Shown here piece after piece: positions 43,275 through 50,676 of a DNA stretch of 64,000 bases. The DNA comes from Bog-756 sp963831535 (GTDB lineage Bacteria > Actinomycetota > Acidimicrobiia > Acidimicrobiales > RAAP-2). Positions within the stretch are counted from its first letter, which is position 1. Each line of letters begins with the position of its first letter. The notes below the pieces were generated by a model. That model was not told the origin of the DNA. It made no database searches and saw only the letters and a list, made by a program, of their open reading frames with translations. Made by a program: the position numbers and the translations under genes. The DNA is taken from assembly GCA_963831535.1 (NCBI GenBank), contig CAWHQP010000007.1, forward strand, positions 310,001 to 374,000. The letters are read 5' to 3'.

Positions 43275-44391
43275 CGCACCCGAGGAGTCGGCCTTCCGGC
43301 ACCGTTTGCGGGAATGGCTGGCCGACCACAACCCCGGCCTGCCCACGTCGTCCACGGATGACGACTACTGGGCCGGCATGGCGGCCTGGCATCAGTCGCT
43401 TTACGAAGCTGGCTTCTTCGGCATGTCGTGGCCCAGGGCCATCGGTGGCCAGGAGTTGCCGGCGGTCTACGAGGTTATCGTCGACGAGGAGCTCGCTCTG
43501 GCCGGAGCGCCACCCCGGCCGAGCCTGGGCTATCTGGTCCAGGGCATGCTCGAGCACGGGAGCGAGGCAATCCGACAGCGGTTCCTCCCCGGTATCGTGA
43601 ACGGCCGCGACCGGTGGTGTCAGGGGTTCAGCGAGCCCGACGCCGGCTCCGACCTGGCCTCGCTCCGCACCCGGGCGGACCGAGAGGGTGACGACTTCGT
43701 CATCACCGGCCACAAGGTGTGGACCAGTTACTCGGACGATGCCGACTGGTGTCTGCTGCTGGCCCGGACCGACCACGACGTGGCCAAACACCGGGGCATC
43801 TCGGCCTTCGCCGTGCCCATGCACCAGTCCGGCATCGAGCAGCAGCCGCTCCGGATGATCAACGGGGTGACCAAGGAGTTCGGTGCGGTGCTCTTTGATC
43901 GGGCCCGGGTACCGGCGGCCAACATGATTGGGGGGCCCGGCGAAGGCTGGCCCCTCGCCATGACGGTGGTGAGCCACGAACGGGAACCCGGTGAGCTGGG
44001 TTATGTGGCCCGCTACAGCAAAGTGGTCAACGATCTCACCCGCCAAGTGCAGGAGGATCCGGCCAGCGTCCGACCCGAGCACGTGCGGGAGCTCGGGTGG
44101 GCCATGGTCGAAGTGGAGATGCTCCGTCTGCACGTCCGTCGGCGGCTGTCCGATCGGCTGGACGGCATCACCCACGGCCCCCAGGGCTCGGTGGACAAGC
44201 TGCTCATGACCTGGGTCGAGCAGGCTGTGGGCCATGTATCGCTGTCCATCGGCGGAGTGGCCCACGGTGGGGGCGACGACACCCCGCTGAATACCTACCT
44301 GTACAGCCGGGCCCAGAGCGTCATGGGGGGGACGTCGCAGATCCAGCGGAACCTGGTGGCCCGCCGGATACTGGGCCTGCCCGGGTCGTGA
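43261..44391 (+). CDS. Acyl-CoA dehydrogenase, main subunit of ACAD pair
   Basis: 376-aa ACAD: FFGMSWPRAIGGQELPA, CQGFSEPDAGSDLASLRTRA, FVITGHKVWTSYSDDA, and C-terminal VMGGTSQIQRNLVARRILGL, where Gly replaces the usual catalytic Glu as in the other pairs. ATG 43261 (MDFGDAPEE) is preferred over 43255 by comparison with the family and a GGGG 6 nt upstream. The start lies inside the previous gene by 14 nt. Probably the FAD- and substrate-binding partner of the 42234 product. Confidence 0.92.
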   Translation: MDFGDAPEESAFRHRLREWLADHNPGLPTSSTDDDYWAGMAAWHQSLYEAGFFGMSWPRAIGGQELPAVYEVIVDEELALAGAPPRPSLGYLVQGMLEHGSEAIRQRFLPGIVNGRDRWCQGFSEPDAGSDLASLRTRADREGDDFVITGHKVWTSYSDDADWCLLLARTDHDVAKHRGISAFAVPMHQSGIEQQPLRMINGVTKEFGAVLFDRARVPAANMIGGPGEGWPLAMTVVSHEREPGELGYVARYSKVVNDLTRQVQEDPASVRPEHVRELGWAMVEVEMLRLHVRRRLSDRLDGITHGPQGSVDKLLMTWVEQAVGHVSLSIGGVAHGGGDDTPLNTYLYSRAQSVMGGTSQIQRNLVARRILGLPGS

Positions 44392-44504
44392 CCACCGTGG
44401 CCCGCCCACAGCCAGCATCGGAGGAGTCGTGGCCGCCGGGACACATTCCACCCGTCCACCGTTCGACCGACATCATCGATATGACCGTCCTTGGGAGGAA
44501 CCGT

Positions 44505-44570
44505 ATGGAACAGATTCTGCTGTGGTGCGAGCCAGTGGCTCGCCCGGTCCCCGGTGTGCCGGCACCATGA
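44505..44570 (+). CDS. Short leader ORF (21 codons) coupled to enoyl-CoA hydratase
   Basis: An ATG with an excellent Shine-Dalgarno (GGGAGGAA, 4 nt spacing) opens a 21-aa frame beginning MEQILLWCEPVARP. It stops with ATGA exactly on the start codon of the enoyl-CoA hydratase at 44567, which itself has no visible Shine-Dalgarno. An in-frame ATG at 44481 could lengthen it. Either this peptide is translated to load ribosomes onto the next gene, or it is a relic of an older start. Too short for homology. Confidence 0.4.
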   Translation: MEQILLWCEPVARPVPGVPAP

Positions 44571-45376
44571 GCAGCTACGGGGTTCCCGACGAACTCGAGG
44601 TGGTCGTCGACGGTCCGGTCCGTGTGGTCCGACTGAACCGACCTGACCACCTGAACGCCACCAACCATGAGCTCCACCGGGGTCTGGCCGAACTGTTCCC
44701 CCAGATCGACGCCGACGTCGATGCTCGCGCTGTCGTACTCACCGGGAACGGCAAGGCGTTCTCCGCCGGGGGGGACTTCTCCTACCTCGACGAGCTCTCC
44801 CGGGACCCGGGACTCCGCAGCGAGACGTTGGCCCACGGACGTCAGATCGTCACCGGCATGGTGGGGTGCCGCGTGCCCATCGTGGCCGCGGTGAACGGAC
44901 CCGCCGTGGGGCTGGGCTGCAGCCTGGTCGCCCTGTCCGACATCGTCTACATGGCCGAGACCACCCACCTGGCCGATCCCCATGTACTGATGGGACTGGT
45001 GGCGGCCGACGGCGGACCGGTGACGTGGCCGCTCCTGATCAGCCTGCAACTGGCCAAGGAGTACGCACTGACTGGTGATCGGATCCCGGCCCAGCGGGCG
45101 GCGGCGATCGGCCTCGTCAACCACGTCTGCCCCGATGACGAGGTGGTGGACCAAGCCATGGCCTGCGCCCATCGCATCGCCCGACTGCCTCGACGTGCGG
45201 TCGAGGACACCAAGCGGATCCTCAACCTCCACCTCGAGCGGGCGGTGGTCGCTACCTTGGACTTCGCGTTGAGCGCCGAAGACCGGTCGTTCACGTCGCC
45301 GGAGCTCCGGGCCAATCTCGACCGGCTCCTTGCCCGTGAGGACAAGGATGGAGGGTCGGCCTCGTCAGCGCGGTGA
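44567..45376 (+). CDS. Enoyl-CoA hydratase/isomerase family protein
   Basis: 269-aa crotonase-fold protein: LNRPDHLNATNHELHRGLAE, GNGKAFSAGGDFSYLDE (oxyanion hole), AAVNGPAVGLGCSLVALSDIVYM and MGLVAADGGPVTWPLLISLQLAKEYALTGDRIPA. This last block (GDGG-like instead of a Glu pair) is common in actinobacterial hydratases. ATG 44567 overlaps the leader ORF stop. It lies 175 nt after the ACAD pair and probably continues its pathway by hydrating the enoyl-CoA. Confidence 0.92.
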   Translation: MSSYGVPDELEVVVDGPVRVVRLNRPDHLNATNHELHRGLAELFPQIDADVDARAVVLTGNGKAFSAGGDFSYLDELSRDPGLRSETLAHGRQIVTGMVGCRVPIVAAVNGPAVGLGCSLVALSDIVYMAETTHLADPHVLMGLVAADGGPVTWPLLISLQLAKEYALTGDRIPAQRAAAIGLVNHVCPDDEVVDQAMACAHRIARLPRRAVEDTKRILNLHLERAVVATLDFALSAEDRSFTSPELRANLDRLLAREDKDGGSASSAR

Positions 45377-45752
45377 CCGCCACCGTCTGCCCCGTGCGGG
45401 GCCGAGCCGGCAATTCCTCGCTCCACCAGCGGTTGCGTCCCGGCCGGGCGACTCCCGACGTGCTCGGGCTCCTGGTTGCCCGGGGCCGCCCCCCAACGAT
45501 CGACCAGGGTAGTGGAGCGGGGCCACAGGTTGGCCGGCCTGGCACGAACTGTTCCCCCGGTCGCCCTTCCTCGGCTCCCTCGGCCCTTCGGCCTCTCGCC
45601 ACCTGGAGCCGATTCAGCCTTGGACCAGGGATCTTCTCCGCTGTCCCCGGTGGCCGGATTCGTCGGAAAGAACTCCGTTCTCCAGATCCGCACCGAGTGT
45701 GCCCCGAACAGGAGATTCCCTCTATACCCAATCATCGGGTACCATTTCGCTA
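45377..45752. promoter_or_regulatory. 376-bp intergenic region before the second TetR gene, with the perfect dyad
   Basis: No convincing gene. It holds the best copy of the recurring dyad, AGAAC-TCC-GTTCT at 45669-45681 (10 of 10), and the TetR promoter, a TACCAT -10-like box at 45740-45745 ending 7 nt before the GTG. The first 250 bp are GC-rich and featureless; they could be the decayed end of a gene, but nothing recognisable is readable. Confidence 0.5.
45669..45681. promoter_or_regulatory. Perfect dyad AGAAC-TCC-GTTCT upstream of TetR
   Basis: The only 10-of-10 copy of the recurring dyad. It lies 71 bp upstream of the TetR start at 45753, a plausible autoregulatory operator, which makes this TetR protein the first candidate for the regulator of the whole set. 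Confidence 0.5.
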
Positions 45753-46463
45753 GTGACAAACTCCGAGGTGGCGGCCGACCCGCTGGAGCCCGACAGCCTC
45801 AGCTGGCGAGAACAGGCCGTGGCGCGTTCGCTGGACTCGGCCCGGCTCCGTGCTGAAACCCGGGTGCAGCGGTTCCTCGACGCCGCCATCGAGTTGTTCA
45901 ACTCGGGTTCGGGAAAGGACTTCACCGTCCAGGAGGTCGTGGACCGCTCCGGTCAGTCGCTCCGTAGCTTCTACCAGTACTTCGGTGGGAAGCACGAGCT
46001 CCTCCTGGCCCTCTTCGAGGAGTCGGTCCGTACCACGACCGACTATCTGAGGGAAAAGGTTGCCGATGAGGCCGATCCCCTCGAGCGCCTCCACTGCTTC
46101 GTCGTCGAGTACTACCGCCTGTGCCGGCCGACACCCGAGGACGGCGCGCTCGTGGCCGGGCGGGCCCCGTTCATGGCCGAGTTCGCCCAGCAGCTGCTGA
46201 CCGACCATCCGAAGGAGGCGGCCCGGGTGTTCTCACCACTCGTGGCGCTCTTCGAAGAGGTACTCGACGGGGCGGCGGCCGTCGGATCCATCAGATCCGG
46301 CCCGCGTCACGGTCCGATCGTGGGCGTGGTGCTCGAGGCGATCATGTTCAACTCGTTCTCCTCCACCATCGGCGGCCTCTCGGTGGACCCCGGGGGACAG
46401 GGGACGGCTGAGGACCTGTGGGACTTGATCTTCCACGGGATCGGCACCGGCGCCGGCACCTGA
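45753..46463 (+). CDS. TetR/AcrR family transcriptional regulator (twin of 29016)
   Basis: 236-aa TetR regulator: helix-turn-helix in FTVQEVVDRSGQSLRSFYQYFGGKHELLLAL; C-terminal domain with EFAQQLLTDHPKEAARVFSPLVALFEE. It is near-identical to the 29016 protein in the DNA-binding domain and strongly similar throughout, so the pair arose by duplication and probably recognises the same or overlapping operators. GTG 45753 is set by alignment with the twin (VTNSE and VTNDE). Both have a TAC--T -10-like box ending exactly 7 nt before GTG and no Shine-Dalgarno, that is, leaderless transcripts. Confidence 0.92.
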   Translation: MTNSEVAADPLEPDSLSWREQAVARSLDSARLRAETRVQRFLDAAIELFNSGSGKDFTVQEVVDRSGQSLRSFYQYFGGKHELLLALFEESVRTTTDYLREKVADEADPLERLHCFVVEYYRLCRPTPEDGALVAGRAPFMAEFAQQLLTDHPKEAARVFSPLVALFEEVLDGAAAVGSIRSGPRHGPIVGVVLEAIMFNSFSSTIGGLSVDPGGQGTAEDLWDLIFHGIGTGAGT

Positions 46464-46546
46464 ACGGAGGTGGTCCGGGCTCACACGGCCGTTCGGCCAC
46501 TGACCGGCGCACCGGACGTCATCCGCCGAGGGGGAACGAGGGCTCC

Positions 46547-47005
46547 ATGAGGGAGCAGCGACGGTCTCGGCGCATCGCCATGACACCGGAGGAGCGGGAC
46601 GCCTTCCTCGCCGAGGAGCGCACCTGTCGAGTGGCCACGACCGGGTCGCAGGGGCCGCACCTCACCGCGCTGTGGTTCGTGTGGGACGGCGAAGCCCTGT
46701 GGCTCACCTCCATCGTCAACAGCCAGCGCTGGAAGGACCTCGAGCAGGATCCCCGGGTCAGTGTCCTGGTCGACGTCGGGGAGGGATTCGGCGAACTGCG
46801 GGGAGTCGAGATCCGAGGTCAGGCCCTGCCGGTGGGTGAGGTCCCGCGCACCGGAGAACCCCACGACGGCCTGGTCGACCCGGAGCAGCGGTTCGGGGTC
46901 AAATATGCCGGTGGGACCTTTACCCATGACGGCCGGCATGCGTGGCTCCGGGTGGTGCCGGAGAAGATCGTCAGTTGGGACTTTCGCAAGATGGGTCAGC
47001 GCTGA
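46547..47005 (+). CDS. PPOX-class (pyridoxamine 5'-phosphate oxidase-like, FMN/F420) family protein
   Basis: 152-aa split-barrel flavin- or deazaflavin-binding protein: IAMTPEERDAFLAEERTCRVATTGSQGPHLTALWFVWDGEALW is the canonical N-terminal half, WKDLEQDPRVSVLVDVG the second strand set, and HAWLRVVPEKIVSWDFRKM the end. These proteins are F420- or FMN-dependent reductases rather than true PdxH. GAGGGGGAACGAGGG precedes ATG 46547. It lies between TetR and an MDR dehydrogenase, 25 nt upstream of the latter. A redox role in the same pathway is inferred. Confidence 0.9.
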   Translation: MREQRRSRRIAMTPEERDAFLAEERTCRVATTGSQGPHLTALWFVWDGEALWLTSIVNSQRWKDLEQDPRVSVLVDVGEGFGELRGVEIRGQALPVGEVPRTGEPHDGLVDPEQRFGVKYAGGTFTHDGRHAWLRVVPEKIVSWDFRKMGQR

Positions 47006-47030
47006 CGAGATGGGCCAGGGCTAAGCAGCC

Positions 47031-47969
47031 ATGAAGGCCGTGCGGGGTGTCGACGGGGGCGTGGCGGTGGTCGACATCGATGAGCCGCCGGGCACCGGCG
47101 AGCTCCTCGAGATGAGGGCGACCAGTGTCTGTGCGTCCGACCTCAGCTACATCCGCTTCGGGAGTCGGAACGTGCTTGGCCACGAACTGGCCGGCGTCCG
47201 ATCGGACGGCACCGCCGTCGTCGTGGAGGCCATCTACGGCTGCCTGGTGTGTGACCAGTGCGTGCGAGGTGCCTACAACCTGTGCCCGACCCACGGCGAG
47301 CGGGCCCTCGGCATCGGTGCTGACGGGGGGATGGCCGAACAGTTCCGCGCCCCGGCCGAACGCATGGTGCCCCTGCCCGCCGGGATGGATATACGGGACG
47401 GATCCATCGTGGAGCCGGCCTCCGTCTCGTGGCACGCGATGCGCCTGGCCGAGACCGGCCCCGGCACGCGGGTCGCGGTGGTCGGTGCCGGGGCGCTGGG
47501 GCTGCTGGCCGTGGCCGGTGCGAGGCGACAGGGGGGGACCGACGTCGCCCTCGAGGCCCGCCACCGCCATCAACGGGATGCCGGTGAGCGTCTGGGCGCC
47601 CGTATCGGTCCGGTGGGACTCTACGACGTGGTGGTCGAAGCGGCTGGGACCGCCGCCAGCCTGACCCGTTGCGGTGAGCTGGTGGCGCCCGGTGGGACGA
47701 TCGTGGTTCTCGGTGTGCACTTCGGCCCGGTCCAGTTGGACTGGATGCCACTGTTCAACCGTGAGGCCCGGATCATTCCCTCCCTCGGATACTGCGCCCG
47801 CGAGGGAGGTCGGGAGATGGAAGACGCTGCGGCCATGCTGGCGGCGGACCCCGACATCGCCCGGACCCTGATCACGCACCGCTTCCCCATCGAGGATGCC
47901 GCCGAGGCGTTCCGGGTGGCCTCCGACCGGACCGGCGGGGCCATCCGGGTGGTCATCGAGCCGTCGTAA
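47031..47969 (+). CDS. Zinc-type medium-chain dehydrogenase/reductase (alcohol dehydrogenase-like)
   Basis: 312-aa MDR enzyme, slightly shorter than the usual 340-350 aa. Catalytic zinc ligands are Cys in SVCASDLSYI, His-Glu in VLGHELAGV and Glu in IVEPASVSWHAM. The structural zinc Cys are in GCLVCDQCVRGAYNLCP. The Rossmann motif is VAVVGAGALGLLAVAGA. About 20 residues are missing between the Rossmann strand and DVVVEAAGT compared with typical members. It probably oxidises a hydroxylated intermediate with NAD(P)+. Last recognisable gene of the catabolic island on this strand. Confidence 0.9.
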   Translation: MKAVRGVDGGVAVVDIDEPPGTGELLEMRATSVCASDLSYIRFGSRNVLGHELAGVRSDGTAVVVEAIYGCLVCDQCVRGAYNLCPTHGERALGIGADGGMAEQFRAPAERMVPLPAGMDIRDGSIVEPASVSWHAMRLAETGPGTRVAVVGAGALGLLAVAGARRQGGTDVALEARHRHQRDAGERLGARIGPVGLYDVVVEAAGTAASLTRCGELVAPGGTIVVLGVHFGPVQLDWMPLFNREARIIPSLGYCAREGGREMEDAAAMLAADPDIARTLITHRFPIEDAAEAFRVASDRTGGAIRVVIEPS

Positions 47970-48374
47970 GGCGACCGGGGCGGCCGACGGCCCCGGTCCA
48001 CGGCCGATCGGACACCGTCAGCCCGGGGCCGATTCCTCACGCATCCCGGTGGTGTCGTCTTCTCGCAGATTGATGGTCGCCGCCAGGTCGTGGCGGGGAC
48101 TCGTTGACCGCAGCAGCCTACCCAGGGCGGCTCCGGCCAGGGTCACGACGCCGGCCACCAGCATGGTGGTGTGGAGGCCGGTCATGAAGGCGGTATAGCT
48201 CCCCTGGGTGCTGGCATCGGCCACATTTCCCGAAGCACCGGCCGGTACCGGGGCCAGGCCCTGGAGGTCCTCGACCGACCAAAGCAAAGTCCGTCGGACC
48301 CCTGAAACGGGGACACCGGGCCGCCCGGCGGGGACGCCGACCAGCGCCCCCCGTTCCGCGTGAGCCGATCACCG
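47970..48374. other. 405-bp gap without an intact gene
   Basis: Between convergent genes (stops at 47969 and 48375). It holds the MFS-like remnant described separately and a short CCCC-TGAAAC-GGGG hairpin at about 48299-48312. Nothing else is seen. Confidence 0.6.
48018..48287 (-). pseudogene. Remnant of an MFS (DHA2-type) transporter, C-terminal end
   Basis: An 89-codon minus-strand frame ends with TAFMTGLHTTMLVAGVVTLAGAALGRLLRS, which looks like the last transmembrane helix and preceding loop of a 14-helix DHA2-family exporter, plus a short cytoplasmic tail. The frame stays open about 25 codons upstream with no membrane segment and meets stops near 48370, next to the LLM gene stop. So the first 13 helices are missing. 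A free-standing single-TM protein cannot be excluded, but there is no Shine-Dalgarno and only a TTG start. Confidence 0.5.
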
Positions 48375-49346
48375 TCAGCGGAACGCCGGCAGCACTTCGT
48401 CCTCGAACAGCCGGAGACTCGACCAGGCCAGATCGATCGGCATACCACCGCACAGGGGGTGGAAGAAGGCGAAGGGAAACGGTGACGCTTTCAGTTCCTC
48501 CACGAACTGATCGGGGCTCACCACCCGGTACTGACCGGTGGCGCGCAGCGCGTCGGTGTCGGTGACCGTGTGGTAGGGGCTGGCCACGTCGTCCTGAGCC
48601 TGCCAGGCCCCGTAGGCGTTGGTCTCATGCAGGAAAAATGGAGCCATCTGCTCCCACCCGTTGTCGGGATCCTCGGCCAGGGCCACCACCTGGTTGGGGC
48701 CGATGGGACAGGGGCCGGGATCCGGCCGACCGAGCGCTTGGACCTCGTCCCGGTAGTAGGACCACACCTCGGGAACCGACGGGATGAATCCGTCGGCGAT
48801 GCGCGCGGCACGCACGGCGGCCGGCTTGCTGCTCCCGCCGAGGGAGATGGACGGGCCGCCGGGCCGGTACGGCGCCGGCGTGATGTGTACGGTCCGCCCC
48901 CGGTAGTCGAACGGCTCGGCGGAGAAGGCGGATTTCAACACGCTGACCGTCTCGGTCACCCGCGCCCCCCGCTCGGACATGGGGACATCGAATAGGGCGA
49001 ACTCCTCGTGCACGTACCCTCCGGCGACGATGAGGTCCACCCGCCCCCTGCTCAGGATGTCCAGCACGATCAGGTCCTCGGCCAGGCGCAGCGGGTCGTG
49101 GAAAGGGGCGATCAGGGCGGCGATGTTCAGCCGGACATTCGTAGTGCGTGCCGCCATTGCCGCCAGCATGGGGATCGGGCTCGGGAGGTAGCCGTCTGGG
49201 GACCCGTGATGTTCAGAGACGGCGATGGTCACGCAGCCCAGGAGGTCGGCCCATTCGGCCATGTCCAGGGCGGCGGCATAGCGGTCGGCCATGGCCGTGT
49301 CCGCGTGGTCCGGATTCCGGAAGTCGAAGCGCATGCCGAAGAACAC
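48375..49346 (-). CDS. LLM-class flavin-dependent oxidoreductase (alkanal monooxygenase-like)
   Basis: 323-aa luciferase-like barrel: GMRFDFRNPDHADTAMADRYAAALDMAEWADLLG, VSEHHGSPDGYLPSPIPMLAAMAARTTNVRLNIAALIAPFHDPLRLAEDLIVLDILSRGRVDLIVAGGY, and SISLGGSSKPAAVRAARIADGF, the classical bacterial luciferase-like order with the EHH motif. Third LLM protein of the window, of a different subtype from 3078 and 18618. The GTG at 49346 is used; ATG 49334 is an alternative. The MFS remnant lies downstream. Confidence 0.9.
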   Translation of the reverse strand: MFFGMRFDFRNPDHADTAMADRYAAALDMAEWADLLGCVTIAVSEHHGSPDGYLPSPIPMLAAMAARTTNVRLNIAALIAPFHDPLRLAEDLIVLDILSRGRVDLIVAGGYVHEEFALFDVPMSERGARVTETVSVLKSAFSAEPFDYRGRTVHITPAPYRPGGPSISLGGSSKPAAVRAARIADGFIPSVPEVWSYYRDEVQALGRPDPGPCPIGPNQVVALAEDPDNGWEQMAPFFLHETNAYGAWQAQDDVASPYHTVTDTDALRATGQYRVVSPDQFVEELKASPFPFAFFHPLCGGMPIDLAWSSLRLFEDEVLPAFR

Positions 49347-49486
49347 GCGGCGAGCCTAGATGGGCGACGAGGACTCTGGGACGGTGGATGGGCGCGACCC
49401 GGGGCCGCGTGGTGCCGGGCCGCGCCGCCGCCGGGCATGTTCTCGCCACATCGTCGATGCGTGGAGCCCCACGGCCGGCACCGTAC

Positions 49487-50053
49487 TCAGTCGAGCGGCA
49501 GAAGTGCGGCCCCGCTGTCGAGACGTTCGACGACCACATGGGCGGTCGTCCCCACCGACAAGTGGGTGGTGTCGATGACATGGGCCTCGAACCCGCCCAG
49601 GTCGGTGAAGCGCTCCCACATCAGCCGGATCGGCCCGTGCTCGGTGAGGGGTGGATGTCCGGGGACCCGCTCCTCCCCGGCTCGGTCCGTGGCCCGGTGC
49701 AGGCAGGTGTCGAGGTCAGGTCTCAGCACGATGTAGTGGGCACTGACGCCGGCAGCACGGAGTTCGTCACGCACCCCGTCGAGGTGCCAGGGTCCGACGA
49801 TCCCGTCGAGCACGGTCGTGTAGCCACCGCCCACCATTCTGGTGGCGGCGGCGACGAAGGATCGGATGACCGTTCGGTTCTGCGTGTCGGCTTCCGGAGT
49901 CCACTGCGGGATGAGATCGTGTACGACTGTCGTCCAGAACCAGTCGGACTCGATGCAGGCCGACCGCCCCAGCCGATCGGCGACCGACCGCGCCACCGTG
50001 GATTTCCCCGCGCCGGGCGGTCCGGTCAGGATCACCAGGGTCGGCTCGTCCAT
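49487..50053 (-). CDS. P-loop kinase (AAA_33 / CPT-like ATP-binding protein)
   Basis: 188-aa P-loop NTPase of the small-molecule kinase type: Walker A in ILTGPPGAGKSTVARSVADRL at residues 8-20, followed by IESDWFWTTVV (the D/E-x-D/W motif of AAA_33 and chloramphenicol-phosphotransferase-like kinases) and the nucleotide-binding arginine region LRPDLDTCLHRATDRAGEERVPG. It phosphorylates an unknown small molecule. A standalone gene between the LLM gene and the divergent 50284 gene. Confidence 0.85.
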   Translation of the reverse strand: MDEPTLVILTGPPGAGKSTVARSVADRLGRSACIESDWFWTTVVHDLIPQWTPEADTQNRTVIRSFVAAATRMVGGGYTTVLDGIVGPWHLDGVRDELRAAGVSAHYIVLRPDLDTCLHRATDRAGEERVPGHPPLTEHGPIRLMWERFTDLGGFEAHVIDTTHLSVGTTAHVVVERLDSGAALLPLD

Positions 50054-50283
50054 CGCCGGCCACGGTAGTCCCCGCTTCCCACTCGGGCGGCGTCCGTGGC
50101 CGTGTGGTCGGCCGGGGGCTGGTGCCCCCCTCGCCCCGGTCAGCGTTCTCCCGACCACGGTGAGCGGTTCGACCTATCGCAGTGCGAGCGAGGGCGTCAT
50201 GATGGATCCCTGGTCCGGGAACCGATCGGCAGTTATCGGGACACCGGACGGTGGCACATCAGGGGCAACGCGGAGGGCAGCCG

Positions 50284-50658
50284 GTGAATCAGTTTCGCGA
50301 ATGGGAATCAGGGGTCACCCCGGTACTGCATGCGGCCATGGCCACCCTGAACGCCTCGGACCGAGTGTGCGAGAACCGGTGGACGCCGGCCCTGATCGCC
50401 CACGCGGACCAGATCCAGGCCGCGGCTCGCTCCCTGGCGGTGTGGCTCGAAGACCGTCGCTGTCCGTATGCCGATCTGGATCGGCTGCTGGCGGCCATGG
50501 CCCGCTCGTACACCTACCTGGCGGGGAGCATGACCGAGATGGTGGCGGCGGAATCGCCCGGGGCCTGGGCCGAACTGATGAAGGACCTGCAGGGTGTGCA
50601 CGGGGCGGTGGCCCGGGTGTTGACGGCCATGTACCGGGAGTCCCTGCGGCAGGTCTGA
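50284..50658 (+). CDS. Small helical hypothetical protein
   Basis: 124-aa soluble protein, predicted all-helical with amphipathic heptad-like stretches, including RWTPALIAHADQIQAAARSLAVWLEDRRCPYADLDRLLAAMARSY. No signal peptide, membrane segment or family that I recognise. GTG 50284 is supported by GGAGGG at 6-nt spacing. It ends 18 nt before the convergent stop of the VWA gene. Regulation and function unknown. Confidence 0.7.
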   Translation: MNQFREWESGVTPVLHAAMATLNASDRVCENRWTPALIAHADQIQAAARSLAVWLEDRRCPYADLDRLLAAMARSYTYLAGSMTEMVAAESPGAWAELMKDLQGVHGAVARVLTAMYRESLRQV

Positions 50659-50676
50659 GCCGGGCAGGCGATGCCT

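Noticed and set aside
45377..45752. Open frames in the gap before the second TetR gene
   Set aside because: No family motif or ribosome binding site was found, and frames differ in no way from background; treated as intergenic.
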